Notes: generated by a model from the letters alone, not told the origin. A stretch of 64,000 nucleotides of DNA from WHSW01 sp963846165 (GCA_963846165.1 CAWJUU010000011.1:111102-175101), one strand, 5' to 3'; shown: positions 28,559 through 37,719, counted from the stretch's first letter. Translations and numbers: made by a program.

Positions 28559-29285
28559 CTCCGGGTTCTCCGGGCCCGTCGATGAGCCGGTAGCCGACCC
28601 CCCAGCAGTTGACGACGTAGCGGCCTGATTCGGGGTCGAGCTTGCGCCGCAGCCGGCTGGCGTGCGAGTCGAGCGTCCGTGTGCGGCCCGTCGAGCGAAA
28701 CCCCCACACGTCGCGCAGCAGCTCGCCCTTGGTGAACACCCGGGTCGGGTCCGAGGCGAGCATTCGCAGCAGGCTGAACTCCTTGTTCGCAAGCCGGACC
28801 ACCCGCCCGGCCACGCGGACCTCACGCCGCGCGGTGTCGACGTAGATCTCACCGACCCGCAGCGGGCCCTCCCGGCGCGCGTCCCGGCGGCGCAGCAGGG
28901 CCCTGATCCGCGCCGTCACCTCCTGGATCTGGAACGGCTTGACCACATAGTCGTCGGCGCCACAGGAAAAGCCGCGCACGCGATCGGCGTCGGTGCCGCG
29001 GCCGCTGAGCACGATCACCGGCAACTCGGGGTCGTAGTGGCCGGTTGCACCCTCCGCGGCGCGGATCTCGCGCAGGACGTCGAGCCCGGGCGCATCGGGG
29101 AGGTTGAGGTCGAGCAGCAGCACGTCGGGCTGCTTGTAGTGGCAGAGGCGCAGGGCGTCGGATGCGCAGGGGGCGGGCAGGGCACGGAAGCGGTCCGCCT
29201 CGAGGTGGTCGCAAAGCAGCTCGAGCGTCGGCGCGTCGTCCTCGCAAACGACGATCGTCGCGCGAGGTTCGAGCCGCGCCGGCAT
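28536..29285 (-). CDS. OmpR/PhoB-family response regulator
   Basis: 249-aa two-domain regulator starting at the ATG at 29285. The receiver domain has IVVCEDDAPTLELL, the phospho-acceptor aspartate in VLLLDLNLPDAPG near residue 58, PVIVLSGRGTDADR and the lysine in DDYVVKPFQ. The winged-helix domain follows with FSLLRMLASDPTRVFTKGELLRDVWG and the recognition helix TRTLDSHASRLRRKL, ending in GVGYRLID. It overlaps the histidine kinase gene downstream and shares a single nucleotide with the DUF192 gene upstream (TGATG), so the three are one operon. Confidence 0.93.
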   Translation of the reverse strand: MPARLEPRATIVVCEDDAPTLELLCDHLEADRFRALPAPCASDALRLCHYKQPDVLLLDLNLPDAPGLDVLREIRAAEGATGHYDPELPVIVLSGRGTDADRVRGFSCGADDYVVKPFQIQEVTARIRALLRRRDARREGPLRVGEIYVDTARREVRVAGRVVRLANKEFSLLRMLASDPTRVFTKGELLRDVWGFRSTGRTRTLDSHASRLRRKLDPESGRYVVNCWGVGYRLIDGPGEPGDARDDRR

Positions 29286-29611
29286 CACGGCGCCCCCGCA
29301 CGCCGACTCGGCAGCTCGACCGCTGCGGCGGCGCGGCGATCGCTGACGACGCGGTTCGGGGGCACCGCACCGCGCACCGAGACCGGCGCCAGCTCGCGGT
29401 CGACGAAGACGACGTGGACACGGAAGCGCATCCCGAACGTGTGCACGCTGCGGCAGCGCGGGATCAGCAGGCCCTCTCCCGCCCGCTCGGACCGCAGCAG
29501 GGCGAGGCCGAGCAGGCGGGAGAGGAGGGTGACCGCCACCGGCACCCGCCGGGATGCGATCTCCGCGGTGGGGAGCCGGCGGAAGCGAAGCGGGCGAGCG
29601 GTGGTGGTCAC
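29285..29611 (-). CDS. DUF192 family protein
   Basis: 108-aa protein. The family pattern is visible as LLSRLLGLALL, then GEGLLIPRCRSVHTFGMRFRVHVVFVDRE, where SVHTFGM is the hallmark of DUF192, and a final VPPNRVVSDRRAAAAVELP. Function is not known for the family; members are often secreted or lipid-anchored, but no signal peptide is seen here. It is the first gene of the DUF192-regulator-kinase-cpaB run. DUF192 genes often sit beside Tad pilus genes in Actinobacteria, which agrees with the local context. Confidence 0.85.
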   Translation of the reverse strand: MTTTARPLRFRRLPTAEIASRRVPVAVTLLSRLLGLALLRSERAGEGLLIPRCRSVHTFGMRFRVHVVFVDRELAPVSVRGAVPPNRVVSDRRAAAAVELPSRRAGAP

Positions 29612-29676
29612 GCCGCGTACAACCCCGAGGCAATCGCGCGCGCCCCCGCCGAGCGAGCTTCGCTACCGTCCGGGAG

Positions 29677-30420
29677 ATGGTTTCGAAAGCCAGGGAGGGG
29701 CTGCGTCTCGCCATCTGCATCTGGGCAATCGCGGGCGCCTCGATCCTCGGTGCGAGCGCGGCGCAAGCATCAGCGACAGCGGGTGCGGGCGCCGAGAGCA
29801 TTCGCGGTCTCGATGACCCATACGCGGAGCGCTCGCTGCTTCTGTCCGTCGGCCGACATCCGGAGGTCCACAAGCGTGTGTTGGTGCGGGCAACGGGTGT
29901 CGCACCGTCGCCTCTGGAGCTCTCGGTCTATGCCGATCCCCGGGGAGAAGCTTGCCCGGCCACGCCGTCAACCCAGGGCCGGGACGCGCGGACCGTCGTC
30001 TCCGGGCTCTCGGTCGAAGGCGACTTTCGCGTCGAGGAACGCCTGCGGATGAAGAGTCACGGGCGGCACAGCTTCTGCGGCTATCTGAGCGCCGGCGACG
30101 GTTCGCAGGACACGACCTCATTCACCGCGCGCAAGGTCCGGCGACCGTTGCTGCCGGCGCCGCGGGCGCGGCGCACGGTCGCCGACGCCCTGCGCAAGCA
30201 CGATTTCGCCGACCGCGTGGTCGAGAACCTCAACCGCGACTGCAACCGACGCAACCGCGCGACCTTCTCGTGCAGCTTCTCATCGTCCTTCCCTGGATAC
30301 AGCTTGACCGGACACGGCCAGGTTCGGATGGACCGGCACCTCTCGTACCGTTTTCGCGTCGAAGTCGGCGATCTGCGCGTGGTCCTGACCGACGAGAACG
30401 AAGGGCGCTTCCCCAGCTAG
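29677..30420 (+). CDS. Secreted hypothetical protein
   Basis: 247 aa from the ATG at 29677, with a cleavable signal peptide (about 1-30, LRLAICIWAIAGASILGASAAQA). The mature part has two likely beta-rich domains. The first contains RSLLLSVGRHPEVHKRVLVRATGVAPSPLELSVYAD and FCGYLSAGDG, resembling an Ig-like fold. The second (from about 165) has DRVVENLNRDCNRRNRATFSCSFSSSFPGYSLTGHG, a cysteine pair pattern seen in small secreted actinobacterial proteins. I do not recognise a named family. It converges with the following gene, overlapping it by 4 bp. Confidence 0.65.
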   Translation: MVSKAREGLRLAICIWAIAGASILGASAAQASATAGAGAESIRGLDDPYAERSLLLSVGRHPEVHKRVLVRATGVAPSPLELSVYADPRGEACPATPSTQGRDARTVVSGLSVEGDFRVEERLRMKSHGRHSFCGYLSAGDGSQDTTSFTARKVRRPLLPAPRARRTVADALRKHDFADRVVENLNRDCNRRNRATFSCSFSSSFPGYSLTGHGQVRMDRHLSYRFRVEVGDLRVVLTDENEGRFPS

Positions 30421-31043
30421 CAGGGGAACCCCTGGGCGTCGAAACAGGGCTCTGGGGGCGGCGCCGGAGCCGGTGTCGGTGTCGGTGTCGGTGTCGGTGC
30501 GGGCACCGGAGCGGGAGCCGGCTCCGGAACCGGCTCCGTCGCTGCAGCCTCGGCGCGCGCGCTTTGCCGCGCCTCTCTCGCCGCCGCGGCGGCCGCGGCG
30601 AGCGCCGCCCGTTCCTCCGCCACCGCCTCGGCCCCGGCACGCGCGCCGGCCCGAGCTCCCGCGCGCGCGCCGGCCTCCCGGCCGACTCGCTCGCCTTGCT
30701 CGCTGCCGCGCCGCTCGGCGAGCGCGGCGGCATCCTCACGTGCCGGCTCGAAGGCAACGACAAACGACTGGCGCTGGACACCGGCGGCGTCGGCCTCGCT
30801 GGCGCGGTCGGGCTCTCCGATCAGGTAGCCCGCGGCCGCGGCCTCGGCGGAGACGATGCAGGTGACCACGACCAGGGCGACCCGGGCGTTGACGTATCGC
30901 CGCCGATTCAGTGCGTCGACGAGGTTCTGTGCCCGGGCTCGCAAATGTTGGGTCCGGGCTCGCAAATCGGGCTTCCAGAGGCCGCGCCGAATCCATCTCT
31001 CCAACGTATCCGCGGCAGCATCCGTTCGCCCCATTCGCGCCAT
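30417..31043 (-). CDS. Membrane-anchored low-complexity protein
   Basis: 208-aa protein with a basic cytoplasmic N-terminus (1-52), one transmembrane helix (about 53-75, VALVVVTCIVSAEAAAAGYLIG) and an extracytoplasmic low-complexity part. The latter includes a run of 'AGAR' repeats near residue 125, an Ala/Arg/Glu-rich helix, a Pro-Thr/Pro-Ala spacer near 175-195 and a final CFDAQGFPC that could form a disulfide. It overlaps the next upstream gene by one nucleotide (31043). Both products share the layout basic tail, one helix, then glycine-spaced repeats. Function unknown. Confidence 0.6.
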   Translation of the reverse strand: MARMGRTDAAADTLERWIRRGLWKPDLRARTQHLRARAQNLVDALNRRRYVNARVALVVVTCIVSAEAAAAGYLIGEPDRASEADAAGVQRQSFVVAFEPAREDAAALAERRGSEQGERVGREAGARAGARAGARAGAEAVAEERAALAAAAAAAREARQSARAEAAATEPVPEPAPAPVPAPTPTPTPTPAPAPPPEPCFDAQGFPC

Positions 31044-31492
31044 CAGCGTTCGGCCCCCTGTGCCGGGTTGGGCTCGGGCACCGAGACCCTGACCGGAGCG
31101 TCGAGCCCCGCGCTCTCGAACTGCTCCAGGTAGGCGCTCTCATATGCGCTGGGGTACGCGTCCGCGTATCCCCGCTCCCGGCCGGACTCGAAGCCACGCG
31201 CGTATCCCTCTCTCATCCCCTCGGTGGAACCTTTCCGGTCTCCCGCCGCGGCGGCGGCCACGCGAGTTGATTCGAGATCCTCGCCCGAGGAGCTGCCGAC
31301 CAGGTAGCCGCCGACGCCGGCGACGAGCACGATCCCGATCACGGACGCAGCGACACGCGCTCGTCGGCGCGATTTGCCCTGCAGGCGCATCATCTGCAGG
31401 CGCATGCCCTGCTGGCGCATGCCCTGCTGGCGCATCCCCTGCAGGCGCATCCCCTGCTGGCGCATCCATGACCTCACAATGCCCGTCCTCAA
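31043..31492 (-). CDS. Membrane-anchored protein with N-terminal MRLQG/MRQQG repeats
   Basis: 149 aa. The N-terminus consists of a six-fold repeat of a five-residue unit (MRQQG, MRLQG and variants), then a basic patch KSRRRARV and one transmembrane helix (about 48-66, VASVIGIVLVAGVGGYLVG). The extracytoplasmic part has glycine and tyrosine spaced every four residues (EGYARGFESGRERGYADAYPSAY), a pattern that may pack as a helix. Several of the repeat methionines could act as starts; the upstream ATG at 31492 is used, but translation could begin at any repeat. Function unknown. Confidence 0.55.
   Translation of the reverse strand: MRTGIVRSWMRQQGMRLQGMRQQGMRQQGMRLQMMRLQGKSRRRARVAASVIGIVLVAGVGGYLVGSSSGEDLESTRVAAAAAGDRKGSTEGMREGYARGFESGRERGYADAYPSAYESAYLEQFESAGLDAPVRVSVPEPNPAQGAER
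31379..31468. repeat. 15-bp tandem repeat, six copies, inside a coding region
   Basis: Six units of the form CTGCAGGCGCATNNN or CTGCTGGCGCATNNN follow each other without gaps. Read on the minus strand they encode Met-Arg-(Leu/Gln)-(Gln/Met)-Gly in the N-terminus of the small membrane protein at 31043-31492. The units differ mainly at one position that switches Leu and Gln codons. The period is a multiple of three, so copy number changes would keep the frame and shorten or lengthen the N-terminus. Confidence 0.9.
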
Positions 31493-31628
31493 TTCGCTTC
31501 AGAAGTTACCGAGCTTGCGAGGTAATCGAAGTCCCAGCGCGGCGAAGTGCGGCCCCTTCGACGTCGGGGGTGCAAACCCTCGTTCAGCGCCGAGGCTCCG
31601 GATGCGCGAAGCTTTCGGTTGATAGAAG

Positions 31629-32159
31629 ATGAGCGCCCCTGGGAGGCCCCGCGGGGAAGTGATCGGGGCGGAGGATCGGAACGAACGGAAAGCTGTGGAG
31701 AAGGCAACTCGCAGAGGGAATTACGAGTCGGGCTCTGACTACGTCCTCGAGTACGGCGAGCTTCGCTTCTCCTTCAACGAGCATGACTTCTCGCAGCGGG
31801 TCGAGCAGGCGGCTGTGAAGCTCGACTTCGTCGACCAGGGGCTTGAGCCCGAGGAGCTGCACGACCTGCTCGAGCTCGCCGTCAACGGCGAGATTCGGGA
31901 GCCGACGTCGGCGCTCGGCGAGCACATCAACGAGCACTGGACAGAGCTCGTCGGTCCGGCCAACCGCAGCCTCGTGCACTGGATCCGGCGGCTCGTCTTC
32001 CGCGGCGCCTGGCTCGACCAGCGGGTCAAGGAGGGCGAGCTCGACATCGTCTTCGACGATGAGAGCCACGCCTTCGGCTACGTCCAGCCCGACCGTGACG
32101 CCGAGCCAATCGAGCTCTCCCGCGAGCCGTCCTGGGCGGGACTGGCCTACCGCCGGTAG
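31629..32159 (+). CDS. Hypothetical soluble protein
   Basis: 176-aa acidic cytoplasmic protein of unknown function. After a charged start it reads GNYESGSDYVLEYGELRFSFNEHDFSQRVEQAAVKLDFVDQGL, followed by helical segments HDLLELAVNGEI and LVHWIRRLVFRGAWLDQRVKEGELDIVFDDE. No known catalytic motif or membrane segment is visible. The region between about 31493 and 31628 upstream holds nothing I can name. It converges with the Rho-like gene, with 3 bp between the stops. Confidence 0.6.
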   Translation: MSAPGRPRGEVIGAEDRNERKAVEKATRRGNYESGSDYVLEYGELRFSFNEHDFSQRVEQAAVKLDFVDQGLEPEELHDLLELAVNGEIREPTSALGEHINEHWTELVGPANRSLVHWIRRLVFRGAWLDQRVKEGELDIVFDDESHAFGYVQPDRDAEPIELSREPSWAGLAYRR

Positions 32160-32162
32160 CAG

Positions 32163-33418
32163 TCAGAGAGAGGCGAGAAGGTCGGCGTTCGACGCCGTCG
32201 TCTCGATCCGCTCGCGGAGCAGCGCCGCGGCGTCGGCGGGCTTGAGGTCGGCGAGCAGCGCGCGCAGGTTGCGCACCGCGTCGAGCTCGGCGGGCTCGCG
32301 GATCTGGTCCTCGTTCGAGACCCGGCACTCGGCGGCTCTGATCGCTGGGTGGACGCCGGCGGCCGCGAGCTCGGGATCGAGGACGACGAGCGAGCTCTCG
32401 GTGGTGATCACGGCGCGCTCCGCCTCGCCCTCGTCCTGGCCGTCGGAGAGCACGGTCGCGAACACCGTCAGCGAGCCGCCACCGGCGAGGTTGCGGCCGG
32501 AGCCGAACAGGCGCTTGACCTCGTCGGCGTTACCGGCGGCTGTCGCCAGGCGCGAGAGGGAGTCGCAGACCAGCACCGCATCTCCCCTGTCTCGGCGATC
32601 CGCCGCGCCCGCTCGAGGGCTAGCTCGGCGGTGCGGGCCTGCTCGACCGGCGCCAGCTCGGCCGTCGCGATCGCGAACTGGGCCACCGGGAGCGACTCGC
32701 GCCACGCGGTCGCCTCCTCGGGCTTCTCGTCGATCAGGAGCACGATCACGCGCGCGGTCTCGGCCATCGCCGCCGTGCGGGCGAGCGAGCGCAGCAATGT
32801 CGTGCGGCCCGAGCGTGCGGCGGCGCGGATCAAGACACGCTGCCCATAGGCGAGCGGCGCGAGCAGGTCGACCGCGCGGACGAGGACATCCGCGGCGGCG
32901 TCAAGCGCGATCCGGTGCTCGGGCAGGACCGGCGGCAGCGCGTCGAAATCGGGCCGCACCTCGGCGAGCGGCTCTTCGCCGTTTACCTTGTCGACGTGCA
33001 CGAGCGCGCGATGGCGCTCGCCGCGGCGGGGCTCGCGCGCGGGCCCCGAGACCTCGTCGCCGGGACGAAGCTCGCAGCGCCGCACCTGAGCCGCGGAGAT
33101 GTAGACGTCGCCGTCGGCCGGGGCGAGGCCGGTGAGACGAAGGAAGCCATAGCGCTGGCGGGTGAGCTCGAGAATCCCGCGCACATCCTCGGTCGGCACG
33201 TCCTCTGGTTCCGGGGACGAGTCGTCGAGTACGGTCGCCTCGACCAGGACACCCATGCCCGTCCCCTCCTCCGCTTCGCGTCCGGGAGCGACGGGGTCTG
33301 CGCCAGCAAGTGCTTCGATCAGCTGCTCGCGCGTCAGCTTGCGGTAGCCGGTGATGCCGGCGTCCGCCGCCCGCTGATGCAGGTCGGCGAGATGGAGGTC
33401 CTTCAGCTTCGCGGCCAT
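32163..33418 (-). CDS. Divergent Rho-like protein with altered ATPase residues (one frameshift)
   Basis: About 418 aa when a one-base break near 32582 is repaired, the length of a compact Rho. The N-terminal Rho helix bundle (LADLHQRAADAGITGYRKLTREQLIEALAG), the cold-shock-like RNA-binding domain (GILELTRQRYGFLRL, DVYISAAQVRRCELRPGDEVSG) and the ATPase core order are clear. The P-loop reads AAARSGRTTLL where Rho has PPKAGKTMLL: the Walker lysine is Arg. Walker B and the following motif (VLVCDSLSRLA) are kept, but the loop after it is much shorter and lacks DANAL. The segment before HPAI lacks the arginine of MELHLSRK. It is probably a paralogue of Rho, not the cell's only termination factor. 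Confidence 0.72.
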
Positions 33419-33449
33419 GGTCGGCCGCGGAGGCTAACGGAACTCTCAC

Positions 33450-35139
33450 TCAACCCACTGCGTTTGCCGGATCGATCCCCTCGGCCGCGGCGTCGTCGAC
33501 CCAGCGCTCGGCCTCGGCGCGGACTCGTGCCTCGTCCCAGCCCAGTGCGGCGCCCAACGTCTGCGCCACCGGCGCCACCGAGTCGGCAGTGCGCAGCGCC
33601 GGCGCGGCGAGCAGGCCGAGCCTGGTGCGGCGCAGAAGGACGTCGGCGACCGTGCGCGCCTGCTCGAGCCGGGCCGCGATCGCGGCCTCGGCGAGCATGT
33701 CGGGCTGCCCCTCGACGATCGGCGCCGCGAGCTCGGGCCGCTCGCCCGCGAGCCGGAGCACGTTGCGGGCCGCGTGGCCGTAGCGGAAGCCGAGCAGCTC
33801 GCGGTAGCCCGAGGGCAGATCGTCCTCGGTCAAGCCCTCCGGTGGGTCGAGCTCGTGCTCTGAGGCCGCCATCCCGAGCGGCGATGTCGTCGGTGCGACA
33901 CGGCGCCACCCGGCCCTCGCGCTCGACCATCCGGTCGACGACCTGCTTCGCCATCCGCCGCCAGGTGGTCAGCTTGCCGCCGGTGATCGTCAGCATCCCC
34001 GACGAGGTCTCATAGAGCTCTGCCTTGCGCGAGATGTCGACCGACTTGTGCGGGTCGCCGGTCGAGATCAGGGGGCGCACGCCTGCATAGGCGCCGGTCA
34101 GGTCCGAGACGCCGAGATCGGTGCCGAAGTAGACGTTGGCGGCATCGAGGATGTAGGCGATGTCGTCGGCGGCCGGCTTGACGCGGGCGATGTCGCCGTC
34201 GTAGTCGTTGTCGGTGGTCCCCATCAGCGCCCGCCCGTACCAGGGCAGGGCGAAGATCGTCCGCTCCTCGCCGGCGGGGACGATGCAGGCGCCGCGCCGC
34301 ACCGCCAGCTTCTCGATCGAGACGGTCAGGTGGGTTCCGCGGCTGGGCGCGATTCGCGGCACCTCGGCCTCGTCGTGGATCTCCTCGGGGCGGATGCGGT
34401 CGGCCCAGACGCCGGTCGCGTTGACGACGTTGTCGGCCTCGACCTCGAACCGCTCGCCCGACTCGGCGTCTGTGCAGGCGACCCCGGAGGCGCGTCCGCC
34501 TTCGTCGAGCAGCCCGGTGACCTCGGCGCCGTTGACGAACACGGCGCCGTAGCGCTCCGCCTCGCCGAGGATCGTGAGCACGAGGCGGACGTCGTCGGTC
34601 TGGCAGTCGTAGAACATGTAGGCCTCACGGGGGTCGCGATCGGCGAGCGCCGGGACCAGCTCGGTCGCCTCCTCGCCGCTGATCGTGCGATGACGGTCGG
34701 GCGCCCAGTAGTCATCGCCGCCGGCGCGCTCGGCGCGCTCACGGCGCGACATGCCGACCCGCGTGGTCGCCATCACGTCGTACATGTTGAGCCCGAATCC
34801 GAGCACCCTGCTGCGCCGGTCATCGCCCAGCGTCGGGACCAGGAACGGCGTCGGGTAGACGAGGTGCGGCGCGAGCTGGACCATCAGCTGGCGCTCGAGC
34901 AGCGCCTCGCGAACCAGGCCGAGGTCGAAGTTCTGCAGGTAGCGAAGCCCGCCGTGGACCATCTTCGAGGAGCGGCTCGAGGTGCCGATCGCGTAGTCGT
35001 CGCGCTCAACCAGGGCGACGCTGTAGCCGCGCGAGGCGGCATCGAGCGCGACGCCCGCACCGGTGATCCCGCCGCCGATCACGACGACGTCGAAGCGCTC
35101 GCCGGTAACCGCCTTCAGTGCGGCGCCGCGATCGAGCAT
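33450..35139 (-). CDS. glpD: Glycerol-3-phosphate dehydrogenase, FAD-dependent (one frameshift)
   Basis: Membrane-associated flavoenzyme that oxidises glycerol-3-phosphate to dihydroxyacetone phosphate and passes electrons to quinone. Start at the ATG at 35139 (MLDRGAALKAVTGERFDVVVIGGG). The FAD motif VVVIGGGITGAGVALDAASRG, the GlpD signature TSSRSSKMVHGGLRYLQ, and later RPLISTGDP and TITGGKLTTWR are all present. A one-base break near 33885 shifts the frame; the rest (PLGMAASEHELDPPEGL, YGHAARNVLRL, then the C-terminal helical domain) is in another frame and ends at 33450. About 562 aa in total. The start overlaps the nitroreductase stop by one base (TGATG). Confidence 0.9.
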
Positions 35140-35649
35140 CAGTCGAGGTACTCCGTGAAGGTTGTCGGCGGGCTCGCGCTCGGGCGCCGGCTTTTCCTGC
35201 ACCGGGTGGCCGAGGTGGATCAGGGCGACGAAGCGCTCGTTGGGTGCGAGCCCGACCGCCTCGCGGCCCTCGTCGCTGCGCAAGACGCCGGGCGTGCGCC
35301 AGTAGCCGACCAAACCGCGGTCGTGCGCGGCGAGCAGGACGATGTAGGCGGCGATCGCGGTCGCGTGCAGGTCCTCCTCGTCCTGGACCTGATCGCCGCT
35401 GAGCGCGCACGAGCAGACGACCAGCGTCGGCGCGCGGTCGAGCTTCGCCGCCGCCTCGGGGCCGGCCGCCCGCTTGAGCCGCTCGAGCGCCTGCGGGCCC
35501 AGCACCCGGAAGCGCCACGGGTTGGTCAGGTTGTGGTTCGGCGCCCAGCGCGCGAGGTCGAGCAGCTCGTCGATGACCTCCCGCTCGACCGGCTCGCGCC
35601 CGTAGGCCTTGTGCGTGCGCCGCGTGCGAATCGCGGTCTCGACGTCCAT
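35139..35649 (-). CDS. Nitroreductase-family oxidoreductase (frameshift near its end)
   Basis: FMN-dependent oxidoreductase of about 170 aa. Motifs are MDVETAIRTRRTHKAYG with the FMN-phosphate arginines, LARWAPNHNLTNPWRFRVLG, and ALIHLGHPVQEKPAPERE at the C-terminus. In the raw frame this runs straight into GlpD. A one-base shift near 35165 instead gives TFTEYLD followed by a TGA that overlaps the glpD ATG (TGATG). That ending is the normal one for this family. I therefore treat the apparent nitroreductase-GlpD fusion as an indel error. It is probably transcribed together with glpD. Confidence 0.83.
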
Positions 35650-35738
35650 CGCCGCAACGCTACCGAGGCCCCTCGTCGAGGCGCACGTTAGCCCTCCCAG
35701 GGAGGCCAAACGTACGGCTCGCCACCGGACGGGCGGCT

Positions 35739-37719
35739 CTAGGGGAGCCGGCGGCGGTACCAGAAGAAGCCGGCGGCGAGCGCGAGAGCGAGCGCGCCGA
35801 GCCCGGCCGCGACGTAGGGCGCGAGCGGCTCGGACTCCACGTCACCGGCCGGTGCGTAGGCCTCCTCGGCGGCCTCCGACCCGGCCGGGGAGTCCGCCGC
35901 GGCGTCGACGCCCCCTGCGCCCTCCGCGGCAGGCTCGCCGCCCCCTTCGGACTCCACCACGCCGCCCGGGATGGCCGCTCCCTCACTGCCCCGGCCGGGA
36001 TCCGCGCCTCCATCCCGGCCCGAATTGCCGCCGCGACTCGAACCCCTCGCGCCCCCGCCCCCGGTCACCGATCCGGTCAACCCGGGCGTCGTCGGAGCGC
36101 TCGGGCTCGGCGTCGACGCCGGAGCCGGAGTCGAGTCGCTGGTGTCCGCCGCCGAGCGGGAGCCCGAGCCATCGCCACTTCCACTACCACCTCCCTGCCG
36201 GCGCGCGACCGCCGGCACCGGGAAGGGCTGGCGCTCGACCGCGAGCAGGACCTGCGCCGTGACCCAGATCGGGGTCTGGTCGCTGGCGGCCGAGTAGCGG
36301 TAGTGGCCGTCGGAGGCCTGCAACCGGGCGAGGATAGTCGATCCCCTTGCGAACCGCCTTGCGGCTCACCGCCGGCCGCGACCAGCCCCTGGACCGCCCA
36401 GGCGGTCGACTGGGCGTTGATCGCACCGCTGGTCGCCAGCGCCCAGCCGCCTCCGTCGCGCTGGGACCGGCGCAGGTAGCGCACTGCGGCCTTCGTCGTC
36501 CGACCGCCCGAGCCCGCTGCGGCGAGCGCCTGCAGCGTGGCACCGGTCGAGTCGGGGTCGCTCGGCGCGCCGGGGCGAAATCCCCAGCCACCATCGTCGT
36601 TGCGCGCGCGGCGCAACCAGCCCGCCGGGCGGCCCAGGCCGCCCGCGCCGGCGGCGCGCATCGCGAGCACGTAGAACGCGGTCAGGTTGACCTGGCCGTC
36701 GACGGAGCCGTCGCCGTCGCGGCGCGCGCGCAACTCGGAGACGAGGTTCGTGCCGGCGAAGATCGCGCGGTTCGAGCCCGGCACCCTCGAGCGCGAGGAT
36801 CGTGCGCTCGAGGTCGCCCGCCGATTGCAGCCGGCCGACCTCGGCACGCAGGTAGGAGACCGGGCTCTCGCCGCCGTTGCGGACGTCGAGCGGGTTGCGC
36901 CCGGCGGCCTCGAGCCCGAGCATCGCCCAGCCCGTCATCGCCGGGCTCGACGGGTTGCCCGCGCGCGGCGGCGAAGCCGCCGTCGGACGCCTGCGAGCGG
37001 ACGAGCCAGGTGCGACCCTCGCCGGCGGTGCCGTTCGCGGTCTCCACCGAGGCCGCCAGCGATGCCGCCAGCACCAAGGCGGCGAGCACCGCGGTGAGCG
37101 CTCCCGCCGGGCGGGGCCAGCTGAACTCGAGCCTGGTTCGGTAGCGGGAGATCATCCGCACCAGCGCCGGGCCCGCCGCGAGGGCGATCGCGAAGTTCCC
37201 CGCGGCATGGGCGATGTTGAAGGGCAGCCCGCGGGCGGAGAGCGCGAGGTAGCGGTCCAGCGACTGCTCGCCTCCGTAGGTAACCATCACCGAGAGGTCG
37301 AGCAGCGCGCCGTAGGCGAAGCCGGCAGCGGCGCACACGCTCGCCAGCCCGAGCCGGCCGAGGCGCCGGTGGGTGACGACCGCCAGCCAGGCGCCGGCGA
37401 GGCCGACGAGCCCCCAGCCCGCCATCTCCCAGGCCGTCCACGGGCCCTGGCCGAGCCAGATGTTGGAGATCGGCGCCGCCAGCGCTCCGACCGCGAAGCC
37501 GGGTGCCGCGCCGAGCGCGTAGCCGGTGATCAAGGCGATGTCCGTGGTCGCGACGACGTTCGGGATCGGCGCCAGCACGAGTCGGCCGGCGATCGCGAGC
37601 GCCGCCAGCGCCGCGACCAGCGCCACCAGGCGCGCCGGCGGGCGCGAGCGCTCATACCAGGCGAAGCCGCCGACGAGGACGGCCGCGAGGCCGGCGAAGG
37701 TCAGCAGCTGCCAGGTCAT
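35739..37719 (-). CDS. ECF transporter S component fused to prenyltransferase-like alpha/alpha toroid (frameshifted)
   Basis: About 660 aa when frames are joined. Residues 1-190 are an ECF substrate-binding (S) component with about six helices: VALVAALAALAIAGRLVLAPIPNVVATTDIALITGYALGAAPGF and the usual glycine-rich helix and Asn near ISNIWLG. From about residue 235 the sequence is repeats of a squalene-cyclase/prenyltransferase-type toroid: WLVRSQASDGGF, SPVSYLRAEVG, GQVNLTAFYVLAMRAAG, RNDDGGWGFRPG, DSTGATLQALAAAG, INAQSTAWAVQGL, LQASDGHYRYS. A Ser/Gly/Pro-rich linker and one C-terminal helix with basic end (about 640-660) follow. Breaks lie near 36968, 36786, 36350 and 36330. It is the last gene of the riboswitch-led operon and probably the B12-recognising membrane subunit. 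Confidence 0.78.

Noticed and set aside
31379..31468. Possible CRISPR-like array
   Set aside because: Units are 15 bp with no spacers, lie in frame in a gene, and no cas genes are present.
33403..35709. A single frame encoding a nitroreductase-GlpD fusion protein
   Set aside because: A one-base shift near 35165 restores the normal nitroreductase end (EYLD, TGA) overlapping the glpD ATG as TGATG, so two separate genes are far more likely.
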